Positions 44,805-52,431 of a DNA stretch of 64,000 nt are shown here, piece by piece. Below the pieces are notes generated by a model. It made no database searches and was not told the DNA's origin. It saw only the letters and a list, made by a program, of their open reading frames with translations. The stretch covers positions 806,001 through 870,000 of the forward strand of contig JAJNPV010000037.1 in NCBI GenBank assembly GCA_021155195.1. The letters run 5' to 3'. Numbering within the stretch: the stretch's first letter is position 1; every line of letters starts with the position of its first letter. This DNA is from Ohtaekwangia sp. Its GTDB lineage: Bacteria > Bacteroidota > Bacteroidia > Cytophagales > Cyclobacteriaceae. Both the position numbers and the translations under genes were made by a program.

Positions 44805-44931
44805 TACTGTCAATCTACGTCAGGATATTAAATGAATGAGGAGTAAATATTATCAGGACCATGTCATGGCATGATGATCTAAGAAAGATATAAGAGTAAA
44901 GGACATCTACTTTTTCAGAATTGAATTCTTA
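44805..44931. other. Short gene-free stretch after the GloVer gene
   Basis: 127 bases with no good frame. It contains only the weak palindromic words CATGTCATGGCATG. Nothing else is seen. Confidence 0.4.
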
Positions 44932-45711
44932 ATGACCTCATTCACAGATCAATTATCCCGCAAAATAGAAATACAATTCCAGCCCAAACGGATCATCTCT
45001 CTTGTGCCTTCGCAAACAGAATTACTTTATGATTTAGGATTAGAGGAGGAAGTCGTGGGCATCACAAAATTTTGTATCCATCCGCACCAGTGGTTTAAGG
45101 AAAAAGAAAAAGTAGGGGGTACTAAAAATTTTTGGCTTGATACCATTGACGAACTTAACCCTGACCTTATTATTGGTAATAAGGAAGAGAACTATGAAAT
45201 AGGTATTGCTGAACTAAGTAGAAAGTATCCGGTATGGATGAGCGATGTCTCTGATGTTGATTCTGGCCTGGAGATGATTCGTTTGGTAGCTCAAATTACA
45301 GATCGTGCCGAGCGAGGTAACGAAATTATTCAATCCATTAATAATGCTTTTGAAAAACTTCCAACCTTTAAACCACAACGAGTTCTTTATTTAATCTGGC
45401 ACGAACCCTGGATGGCTGCCGGCAAAGGCACCTTCATTGATTCCATGATTTCAAAACTTGGATGGATTAACGCGGTGGAAGAGTTTAGATATCCAGCCTT
45501 AGCTGAGGAACAACTTCTGGAATTAAACCCAGACTTAGTCTTATTATCATCTGAACCTTATCCGTTTAAAGAAGACCATCTCAAATCAATTATTAAATTC
45601 CTTCCCAACGCCTCTGTTCACTTGGTAGATGGTGAACCGTTCTCGTGGTATGGCAGTCGGATGATTCAAGCGCCAGCTTATTTTGCTACCCTTCCTTTTC
45701 GAAAACTATAA
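44932..45711 (+). CDS. Helical-backbone metal-receptor (BtuF-like) binding protein
   Basis: 259 residues of the TroA/BtuF class III binding-protein fold, with RIISLVPSQTELLYDLGLEEEVVGITKFC (about 20-48), VGGTKNFWLDTIDELNPDLIIGNKEEN, RVLYLIWHEPWMAAGKGTFI and ELNPDLVLLSSEPYPF. There is no signal peptide, so it acts in the cytoplasm or by a route not seen; relatives in Bacteroidota bind cobalamin or metal chelates. No transport genes are next to it. Confidence 0.88.
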   Translation: MTSFTDQLSRKIEIQFQPKRIISLVPSQTELLYDLGLEEEVVGITKFCIHPHQWFKEKEKVGGTKNFWLDTIDELNPDLIIGNKEENYEIGIAELSRKYPVWMSDVSDVDSGLEMIRLVAQITDRAERGNEIIQSINNAFEKLPTFKPQRVLYLIWHEPWMAAGKGTFIDSMISKLGWINAVEEFRYPALAEEQLLELNPDLVLLSSEPYPFKEDHLKSIIKFLPNASVHLVDGEPFSWYGSRMIQAPAYFATLPFRKL

Positions 45712-45722
45712 TAACATTGAAA

Positions 45723-46580
45723 ATGAGAAAAGTTATTTTATTTGGTGCGACAGGAAATCTTGGAAAAGAGATTGCCAAGGAATTAGTCAGGCAAGGTTAC
45801 GATCTTACCGTTGTGGCTAGAAATGAAGGAAAAGCAAAATCTTTAAAAGACATTACAACAAAATATATTATAGCTGACGTATGTAATAATGAGTCCCTTG
45901 CCAACATTATCGCTTCACAAGACATCGTTGTTTCAGCGCTAGGCAAAAGTGTCTCACCAAACGATAAAAGCAGACCTTCTTTTGAAGAAGTTGACTACCG
46001 AGGAAATGCAAACATTCTTCAAGAATCGATAAAATCGGGAGTCAAAAAATTTATTTATGTTTCTGCCTTTCATTCTGAAAGATATTTACATCTGGAGTAC
46101 TTTAAGGTTCATCACGACTTTGCAGAGTTGTTGAAGAAATCGGGATTAGATTATTCCATTATTAAGCCTCCTGCAATTTTTAGTGCTTTTATTGATATAA
46201 TTGAAATGGCCAAGAAAGGACAGCTGGTTCACATTGGTAAAGGAGATAAAAAAACAAATCCTATATATGAAGGAGACTTGGCTAAAGTAGTCGTGAACAG
46301 TGTCAATCAATCGAACTGCACAATAGAAGCAGGGGGTAAAACTATTTATACGCGAAAGCAATTGAACGAGATTGTGCAAAGTGAAATTAAAAGAGGAAAA
46401 AAGATTAGGACAGTTCCGATTAGACTTTTCAAAATGACATTACCCCTGATTAAGATATTCAGTAAGAACACCTATGATAAATTTGCCTTTTTCATTGAAG
46501 TAATGCAAAACGATACTATTGCACCACAAATTGGAGAAATGACTTTCGAGAATTATGTGAAGCTTAAAGCAAAAGGATAA
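45723..46580 (+). CDS. NAD(P)-binding reductase of the SDR/NmrA type
   Basis: 285 residues from the ATG at 45723 (an in-frame upstream start overlaps the previous gene). Rossmann fold: VILFGATGNLGKEIAKELVRQGYDLTVVARN (about 4-34), VVSALGKSVSPNDKSRP, DYRGNANILQESIKSGVKKFIYVSAF (about 92-117) and YSIIKPPAIFSAFIDIIEMA. An atypical SDR (NmrA-like, NAD(P)H-binding) of unknown substrate. It lies 11 bases after the metal-receptor gene. Confidence 0.88.
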   Translation: MRKVILFGATGNLGKEIAKELVRQGYDLTVVARNEGKAKSLKDITTKYIIADVCNNESLANIIASQDIVVSALGKSVSPNDKSRPSFEEVDYRGNANILQESIKSGVKKFIYVSAFHSERYLHLEYFKVHHDFAELLKKSGLDYSIIKPPAIFSAFIDIIEMAKKGQLVHIGKGDKKTNPIYEGDLAKVVVNSVNQSNCTIEAGGKTIYTRKQLNEIVQSEIKRGKKIRTVPIRLFKMTLPLIKIFSKNTYDKFAFFIEVMQNDTIAPQIGEMTFENYVKLKAKG

Positions 46581-46607
46581 GGCAGAAAGACTCGCTCTGA
46601 AAGCTAT

Positions 46608-47843
46608 TCAATATCCCTCAGAAATCGTAAACCCCACTGTTCTCATATCCTCCCAAAAACCGGGGTATGATTTATTCACCACCTCTGGACTTTCAATTTT
46701 AAGATTGGTGAGAGTGGCTAATGGTGCGAGGCCCATGGCCATCCGGTGGTCGTGGTAGGTGTTAATGAATATCTCTTCATTGGGCACCTTGCCGGGAGTT
46801 AGTTTCCAGGTTCCGGTTTGAGGTTCGGTAAGGGTAGCACCTATTTTACCTAATTCATTTTGTAGTGCAGCAATACGGTCGGTTTCCTTGATGCGTAAAC
46901 TTTCTAATCCCGTAAAGGTGCCGGTGATTCCTTTGGCTGCACAAACGGGAAACACTGTTTGCGCCAGGTCGGGGCAGTCTTTAAAATCCCAGCTGATTTC
47001 ATAAGCTGCTTTTTGTTTCGTTAAGATTAACTGATTGTTTTTAAAAGATGAACACACACCCAGTTTGTCCATTATATCCGCTATCACACGATCGCCCTGA
47101 AGCGATTTTTCAGAAACATTGGGCAGCGTAATGGTTGCTTCTTCCGCCAGGGCAGTAAAGCCATACCAATAACTAATGGCCGACCAATCCGCCTCTACCG
47201 TGATGTTGACAGGTTTGTATGATGTGGGGGCAATCTTAATTTGTTGACTCTGTAAATCGACATCACAACACACGCCAAATTGTTCCATTAGTGCAGCCGT
47301 CATTTGAAAGTAAGGCACGCTTCCCATTTTCTCCGAAAGGGTAATGGTAAGACCTTTCGGAAGGGTGGGCGCTACCATCATTAATGCTGAGATATATTGA
47401 CTACTTACATTGCCGGGTATAGTTAAGGCATCAACCTGTTGAGTTGAAAAGCCTTTTGTTTCAATAGGTGGGAAGCCATCTTTTTCAAGGTAGTCAACGG
47501 TAGCTCCTAAAAGTCTGAGGGCATCGACCAGAATTCCTATAGGACGTTCCTTCATGCGGGCCGTGCCGGTAAGGATTTTATTTTTTCCCGAAAGGGCAAA
47601 GTAAGCGGTAAGGAAACGCATGGTAGTGCCGGCATCCATTACGTCAATAATCTTGTCTTCGCTGGCGATCAACCGATTCATCAATTGGGTGTCGCGTGCA
47701 TCCGAAAGATTACGAACGATCGATTGGTCTCCACTCAATGCTTTTAAAATCAGTGCCCGGTTACTAATGCTCTTGGATGACGATAACTTATGGGTAATAC
47801 CAGTTAGGTGCGATTTTTTTGATACAGATAGATAAGAAGTCAA
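46608..47843 (-). CDS. aroA: 3-phosphoshikimate 1-carboxyvinyltransferase (EPSP synthase)
   Basis: Catalyses the sixth step of the shikimate pathway, joining PEP to shikimate-3-phosphate. 411 residues, normal for Bacteroidota. Key sites: SSKSISNRALILKAL (about 22-36), DAGTTMRFLTAYFAL (about 69-83), KERPIGILVDALRLLGATVDYL (about 102-123), NVSSQYISALMM (about 143-154), RIKETDRIAALQNELGKIGA (about 314-333) and YHDHRMAMGLAP (about 364-375). Convergent with the reductase gene; divergent from the small 68-residue gene. Confidence 0.96.
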   Translation of the reverse strand: MTSYLSVSKKSHLTGITHKLSSSKSISNRALILKALSGDQSIVRNLSDARDTQLMNRLIASEDKIIDVMDAGTTMRFLTAYFALSGKNKILTGTARMKERPIGILVDALRLLGATVDYLEKDGFPPIETKGFSTQQVDALTIPGNVSSQYISALMMVAPTLPKGLTITLSEKMGSVPYFQMTAALMEQFGVCCDVDLQSQQIKIAPTSYKPVNITVEADWSAISYWYGFTALAEEATITLPNVSEKSLQGDRVIADIMDKLGVCSSFKNNQLILTKQKAAYEISWDFKDCPDLAQTVFPVCAAKGITGTFTGLESLRIKETDRIAALQNELGKIGATLTEPQTGTWKLTPGKVPNEEIFINTYHDHRMAMGLAPLATLTNLKIESPEVVNKSYPGFWEDMRTVGFTISEGY

Positions 47844-47925
47844 TTACGTATAGCGTTTAATGAGTGTTAAAAATAATTTTAATCAGAAGATTTTTTGTGA
47901 GAGTTGAAACAATTTAATTTGAATA

Positions 47926-48132
47926 ATGGTTGAAGGTAATATGAAAACGACAAGTAAAGTAGCAATTGGGTTAGGAGTGGCAGCGGGCGGAGCCTTGCTG
48001 GCTGCCTGGCTGTTAACGGGTAATCGCAAAGCTAAAACAAAAGAGTTTGTTGCGAAGAAAGCGGATGATCTAAAGCAGGCCTTTAAGAAAGCGACTAAGG
48101 AGTTTGATGAATCAGAAAACCTGTATGTTTAA
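47926..48132 (+). CDS. Small YtxH-like membrane protein
   Basis: 68 residues: one transmembrane segment (about 11-30, VAIGLGVAAGGALLAAWLLTG) followed by a Lys-rich amphipathic helix (about 33-60, KAKTKEFVAKKADDLKQAFK). It resembles YtxH-type stress-associated membrane proteins, but is short. An alternative start at residue 6 (MKTTSKVAIG, 47941) is possible. Its stop overlaps that of the convergent aroB by 4 bases. Confidence 0.75.
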   Translation: MVEGNMKTTSKVAIGLGVAAGGALLAAWLLTGNRKAKTKEFVAKKADDLKQAFKKATKEFDESENLYV

Positions 48133-49154
48133 ATCGACTGATAGTAATCAAGCGATGCATCAATTTCTTCTGCGCTAACTTCCACATCCCACACCGCCTG
48201 ACCGATTCCTTTGGTCAAGGCCATTAATATCCTATTTCCTTTATTTTTTTTATCCTGACTCATTAAGTCCAAAATTGGTTGGCGTGCCGATGGCAAGGTT
48301 ACTGTTGGATAAATCTGTTTCAGGTAAGCCGAAATCTCATCAAGTTCTTCTTTCGTGAGAAGGTTCTTTTTCCAGCCAATGAAGGATTCGCAGATCATGC
48401 CTACGGCAATTGCCTCGCCATGAAAGATGCGGTTTTTAGAAAGGAAATAGCTTTCCACCGCATGGCCCACCGTGTGGCCAAAGTTTAAAATCTTACGAAG
48501 CCCGCCTTCCTTGGGGTCCGTTTCAACCACCTCCTTCTTAAAGGCCACTGAGTGCGGGATGAGCACATTCCAATCCTGGTTGGTCAATGATTTTTTCTTC
48601 AGTACATCCCACATGGACCGATCTGAAATAAGGCAATGCTTGATAACCTCGGCAAAGCCTGATCGCAATTCCCGTTCGGGCAGTGAATTCAAAAATGTTG
48701 GGCTGATAAGGGTGGCGGCTGGTTCGCAAAAAACTCCGATATGATTCTTATACTGCTGAAAATCGATGCCGAGTTTTCCACCTACGCTTGCATCAACTTG
48801 TGAAAGAAGGGTAGTGGGTATTAAGACAAAATCAATTCCGCGTTTAAAGGTGGCTGCACAAAATCCGCCCAGGTCACCAATTACACCACCGCCCAGAATT
48901 AACAAAAGTGAATGGCGATCAAAATGAAAGTGGGTGAGCTTATCCCAAACCTGTTGGCAGGCTTCCAGATTTTTGTGTTCCTCTCCGCCTTCAATACTGA
49001 TAACCTCGTGAGCAGGAAGCGCATCCTTCAATAAGGGATAGCAGAACTTCTCTGTATTTACATCCATCAACACCCCGATTTTGGAATAGGATTTCCCGTT
49101 AAGGAAGTTGGTGATTAACTCTGAAGGTTTGGGGTGGATGGAAATTACAGACAT
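48129..49154 (-). CDS. aroB: 3-dehydroquinate synthase
   Basis: 341 residues from the ATG at 49154 (the frame is open further upstream, but that part has no family resemblance). Converts DAHP to 3-dehydroquinate, second step of the shikimate pathway, using NAD+ and Zn2+. LLILGGGVIGDLGGFCAATFKRGIDFVLIPTTLLSQVDASVGGK (about 88-131) and the zinc site residues in GFAEVIKHCLI, ILNFGHTVGHAVE and HGEAIAVGM are intact. aroA lies on the same strand 200 bases downstream. Confidence 0.96.
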   Translation of the reverse strand: MSVISIHPKPSELITNFLNGKSYSKIGVLMDVNTEKFCYPLLKDALPAHEVISIEGGEEHKNLEACQQVWDKLTHFHFDRHSLLLILGGGVIGDLGGFCAATFKRGIDFVLIPTTLLSQVDASVGGKLGIDFQQYKNHIGVFCEPAATLISPTFLNSLPERELRSGFAEVIKHCLISDRSMWDVLKKKSLTNQDWNVLIPHSVAFKKEVVETDPKEGGLRKILNFGHTVGHAVESYFLSKNRIFHGEAIAVGMICESFIGWKKNLLTKEELDEISAYLKQIYPTVTLPSARQPILDLMSQDKKNKGNRILMALTKGIGQAVWDVEVSAEEIDASLDYYQSI

Positions 49155-49258
49155 GAAACTATACTTGATTGACTTGATTGGACAAATTAAATCAATTCTA
49201 GTCTTTAATATGGGTAAGAGGTTAGAAATCTGTGAATCCCGTAGGAAGGAGTGATTAC

Positions 49259-49285
49259 TTGACACAAACCGAAATACTATATTTG
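49259..49285 (+). promoter_or_regulatory. Candidate promoter for the proline dehydrogenase gene
   Basis: TTG (49259-49261), 16 bases, TATATTTG (49278-49285). The -7 element is a full match to TAnnTTTG; the spacing is a little short. Transcription would start about 12-14 bases before the ATG at 49304. Confidence 0.5.
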
Positions 49286-49303
49286 TGCCGCTATAAACAT
49301 TGC

Positions 49304-50485
49304 ATGGAAGTAAAACCCGGAATTCGATTTGACGATACACAAGTGGCCTTTTCGTATAAAAGTGACCGCGAGCTAAGAAAGGCTAATTTCATTTTCTCAC
49401 TGGTTAACCATCCCTTTATTTCGAGTGTAGCTACAGGGCTTGCTAAGTTGGGTCTTGCCTTACACCTGCCTGTAAAAGGACTCATTAAGGTTACTGTGTT
49501 CGAACATTTTTGTGGAGGCGAAACGATTGACCAAAGCGACAAAACCATTCAAACACTGTTTCAATTTAAGGTTGGAACCATTTTGGATTATTCGGCAGAA
49601 GGAGAGCATACCGAATCAGGATTTGATAAAGCGAAGGAAGAGGTTCTAAAAACACTCAACAAGGCAAAAGGTAATCCTGCTATTCCGTTTTGCGTGTTTA
49701 AGGCCACCGGGTTGGTAAATGCCGAGGTGCTCGAAAAGGTACAAGCAAAAGAAACGCTTACCGCGGAAGAAACAGAGGCTTTTGAGCATTTTCATCAACG
49801 AGTGGAAGCAATCTGTAAACGTGGCCATGAATATGGCGTTCCAGTGTTGATTGATGCGGAAGATAGTTGGATTCAAAATCCGATTGATGAAGTAGCCTAC
49901 TCCATGATGAAAAAATACAATCAGGAAAAGACGATTGTATTCAATACGTTTCAAATGTACCGCAGGGATATGCTTGATAATTTGAGAAATGCATTTCATT
50001 CAGCAGCCATGCATAATTATTACCTGGGGGTAAAAATGGTGCGGGGTGCTTATATGGAGAAAGAAGCAGAGCGCGCTGAGAAAATGAATTATCCTAATCC
50101 CATTCATCCCAACAAAGAAGCAACTGATGATTGCTTTAATAAAGGGTTAGCGTTTTGTATTGATAACAAGCAACGGATAAGCTTAATGTGCGGATCGCAC
50201 AACGAATACAGCAATCAATACTTAGCGGTGTTGATGGAGAAACACAGTATGAAAAATAATGATCCGAGGGTGTGGTTTGCACAGTTGATGGGAATGAGCG
50301 ATAATATTTCCTTTAATCTGGCCAATGCTGGGTATAATGTAGCCAAGTACGTTCCGTACGGACCCGTTGAACTTGTTATGCCTTACCTGATCAGACGGGC
50401 GGAAGAAAATACTTCCGTGGCCGGACAAAGCAGTCGCGAACTTACGTTGATCCGCAAAGAGTTGAAAAGAAGACGTGGGCAGTAG
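49304..50485 (+). CDS. Proline dehydrogenase
   Basis: FAD-dependent oxidation of L-proline to pyrroline-5-carboxylate, donating electrons to the respiratory chain. 393 residues from the ATG at 49304, placed just after the promoter; the frame is open further upstream without resemblance. The TIM-barrel motifs are clear: VPVLIDAEDSWIQNPID (about 178-194), YYLGVKMVRGAYMEKEAERA (about 240-259), GSHNEYSNQYLAVLMEKH, YVPYGPVELVMPYLIRRAEENT (about 345-366) with the substrate-binding RRxxEN pair. A stand-alone enzyme, not the PutA fusion. Confidence 0.94.
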   Translation: MEVKPGIRFDDTQVAFSYKSDRELRKANFIFSLVNHPFISSVATGLAKLGLALHLPVKGLIKVTVFEHFCGGETIDQSDKTIQTLFQFKVGTILDYSAEGEHTESGFDKAKEEVLKTLNKAKGNPAIPFCVFKATGLVNAEVLEKVQAKETLTAEETEAFEHFHQRVEAICKRGHEYGVPVLIDAEDSWIQNPIDEVAYSMMKKYNQEKTIVFNTFQMYRRDMLDNLRNAFHSAAMHNYYLGVKMVRGAYMEKEAERAEKMNYPNPIHPNKEATDDCFNKGLAFCIDNKQRISLMCGSHNEYSNQYLAVLMEKHSMKNNDPRVWFAQLMGMSDNISFNLANAGYNVAKYVPYGPVELVMPYLIRRAEENTSVAGQSSRELTLIRKELKRRRGQ

Positions 50486-50486
50486 G

Positions 50487-50516
50487 ATTGACAATTGATC
50501 ATTGTCAATTGTCAAT
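50487..50516. repeat. Hairpin of the TTGACAAT repeat kind after proline dehydrogenase
   Basis: ATTGACAAT (50487-50495), TGATC, ATTGTCAAT (50501-50509) is a perfect 9-bp stem with a 5-base loop, followed by another TGTCAAT. It starts 2 bases after the proline dehydrogenase stop and could act as a transcript end. Related words occur at 15161-15231. Confidence 0.5.
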
Positions 50517-50535
50517 TATATAGGGCTGAATTCCT

Positions 50536-50543
50536 TATTTTTG
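50536..50543 (+). promoter_or_regulatory. Candidate -7 element for lysS
   Basis: TATTTTTG matches TAnnTTTG, 23 bases before the lysS ATG. The closest upstream TTG is 24 bases away, longer than usual, so only the -7 element is supported. Confidence 0.4.
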
Positions 50544-50565
50544 CCCCTCAAAGTAAATCGAGCAC

Positions 50566-52296
50566 ATGCAGTTAAGTGAACAGGAGATCATCCGCAGACA
50601 AAGCCTTCAGGAACTAGCCAAACTGGGCATTAATCCTTATCCGGCCGAACAATTTGAGGTAAATGTATCGGCAGCGGAAATTCATGAACATTATCCGAAT
50701 CAAAAGATTGAATATAAAGACATCTCAATTGCCGGTCGCATTATGTCGCGCAGGGTAATGGGCAATGCATCCTTTGCCGAACTGCAGGACGAAACTGATC
50801 GCATTCAGGTTTATTTTCGCAGAGATGATATTTGCCCGGGTGAAGACAAAACACTTTACAATGTTGTTTTCAAAAAGCATTTAGATATTGGCGACATCAT
50901 AGGAGTGAAGGGATTTGTGTTTACCACCCAAACCGGTGAAATCTCTATTCACGTCACCAGTTTTAAAATTTTATCAAAGTCACTTCGGCCATTGCCGGTT
51001 GTTAAGGAAACAACAGACGAACAAGGCAATGTTGTTCTACACGATGCATTTACCGATCCCGAGCAACGCTATCGTCAACGCTATGTTGATTTGATTGTGA
51101 ACCCGCACGTACGCGATGCCTTTGTAAAGCGTACTAAGTTGGTGAACACCATGCGCGAGTATTTGAATGACAAAGGATATCTGGAAGTTGAAACTCCTAT
51201 TCTTCAACCGCTCTATGGCGGAGCAGCAGCCAAACCTTTCAAAACCCATCACAATACCTTGGACATGACGCTTTACTTGCGCATTGCCAATGAACTTTAT
51301 CTGAAGCGATTGATTGTAGGAGGTTTTAACGGAGTGTATGAATTTTCTAAAGACTTCCGTAACGAAGGCATGTCGCGCTTTCATAATCCTGAATTCACTC
51401 AGGTGGAATTATATGTTGCCTACAAGGATTACAATTGGATGATGGATCTGGTGGAAGAAATGATTGAGAAAGTGGCCATCAAACTCCATGGATCTACGGA
51501 AGTAAAAGTGGGTAAAGAAGTAATTGATTTTAAACGTCCGTGGAAACGCTTTACCATGTATGAAGCGATTGAACATTTTACAGGAATTGATATTTCGGAA
51601 ATGGACGAAGCCACCTTACGGGAAACATGCAAGAAGTTGCATGTACCGATGGATGCAACGATGGGCAAGGGTAAATTGATCGATCAGATTTTTGGTGAGA
51701 AGTGCGAGCATAACTTAGTGCAACCTACTTTCATTACCGACTATCCGTTGGAGATGTCGCCCCTTGCTAAAAAGCACAGAAGCAAGCCGGGATTAGTGGA
51801 ACGCTTTGAAGCAATTTGTAATCGAAAAGAAATTTGTAATTCATTTTCTGAATTAAATGATCCCATCGATCAGCGCGAACGCTTTGAAGAACAGCTTGAG
51901 TTAGGCAAACGTGGTGATGAAGAAGCGATGACATTGGATGAAGATTTTCTTCGTGCCTTAGAATATGGCATGCCACCTACCGCTGGATTAGGTATTGGTA
52001 TTGACAGACTTTCCATGATCATGACTAATTCATCGTCCATTCAGGATGTTATCTTCTTTCCGCAGATGAAGCCTGAGAAGCATGTAGAAGTAAGTACTGC
52101 CGAAGATTTTAGTAAGATTGGCGTACGAGCAGAATTAATGCCTATCATTCAAAAACTTGGCATCACTACGGTTGCGCAGCTAAAAGATATGAAGGCCACT
52201 AAACTCTTCAATGATATTCCGGGCATGCGAAAGAAATTGAAGTTGGAGGGTGTTCAAAATCCTACACTGGAAGAGATTGAGGGTTGGTTGAAATAG
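50566..52296 (+). CDS. lysS: Lysyl-tRNA synthetase, class II
   Basis: 576 residues. OB-fold anticodon-binding domain (about 60-150; SIAGRIMSRRVMGNASFAELQDETDRIQVY), then the class II catalytic core with motif 1 (VKRTKLVNTMREYLNDKGYLEVETPIL, about 186-212), motif 2 (FSKDFRNEGMSRFHNPEFTQVELY, about 261-284) and motif 3 (AGLGIGIDRLSMIMTNSSSIQDVIFFP, about 475-501). About 70 extra C-terminal residues form a helical tail (ELMPIIQKLGITTVAQLKDM) that is typical for Bacteroidota. Confidence 0.97.
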   Translation: MQLSEQEIIRRQSLQELAKLGINPYPAEQFEVNVSAAEIHEHYPNQKIEYKDISIAGRIMSRRVMGNASFAELQDETDRIQVYFRRDDICPGEDKTLYNVVFKKHLDIGDIIGVKGFVFTTQTGEISIHVTSFKILSKSLRPLPVVKETTDEQGNVVLHDAFTDPEQRYRQRYVDLIVNPHVRDAFVKRTKLVNTMREYLNDKGYLEVETPILQPLYGGAAAKPFKTHHNTLDMTLYLRIANELYLKRLIVGGFNGVYEFSKDFRNEGMSRFHNPEFTQVELYVAYKDYNWMMDLVEEMIEKVAIKLHGSTEVKVGKEVIDFKRPWKRFTMYEAIEHFTGIDISEMDEATLRETCKKLHVPMDATMGKGKLIDQIFGEKCEHNLVQPTFITDYPLEMSPLAKKHRSKPGLVERFEAICNRKEICNSFSELNDPIDQRERFEEQLELGKRGDEEAMTLDEDFLRALEYGMPPTAGLGIGIDRLSMIMTNSSSIQDVIFFPQMKPEKHVEVSTAEDFSKIGVRAELMPIIQKLGITTVAQLKDMKATKLFNDIPGMRKKLKLEGVQNPTLEEIEGWLK

Positions 52297-52307
52297 GGTT
52301 CTCTAAT

Positions 52308-52431
52308 TTACCACCGAGGCACAAAGGCATTTAGCATGTGGAAGATTTTAATTTTTTACAATTCGAACCCTCATAGTAAGAATTTACTTTAATTGATCCA
52401 CACAGGCCCTAGTGCCTTCGTGGGTTACAAA
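52308..52431. repeat. Imperfect inverted repeat after lysS
   Basis: A left arm ACCACCGAGGCACAAAGG (about 52314-52331) is matched, imperfectly and in reverse, by CCTAGTGCCTTCGTGGGT (about 52409-52426). The word CCACGAAGGCACAAAGG resembles short repeats dispersed in many bacterial genomes. No gene is seen in this gap, which lies between convergent lysS and lptD. Confidence 0.45.

Noticed and set aside
48129..49340. 403-residue version of AroB starting at 49340
   Set aside because: The first 62 residues have no resemblance to the family, and the ATG at 49154 gives the normal length and N-terminus.
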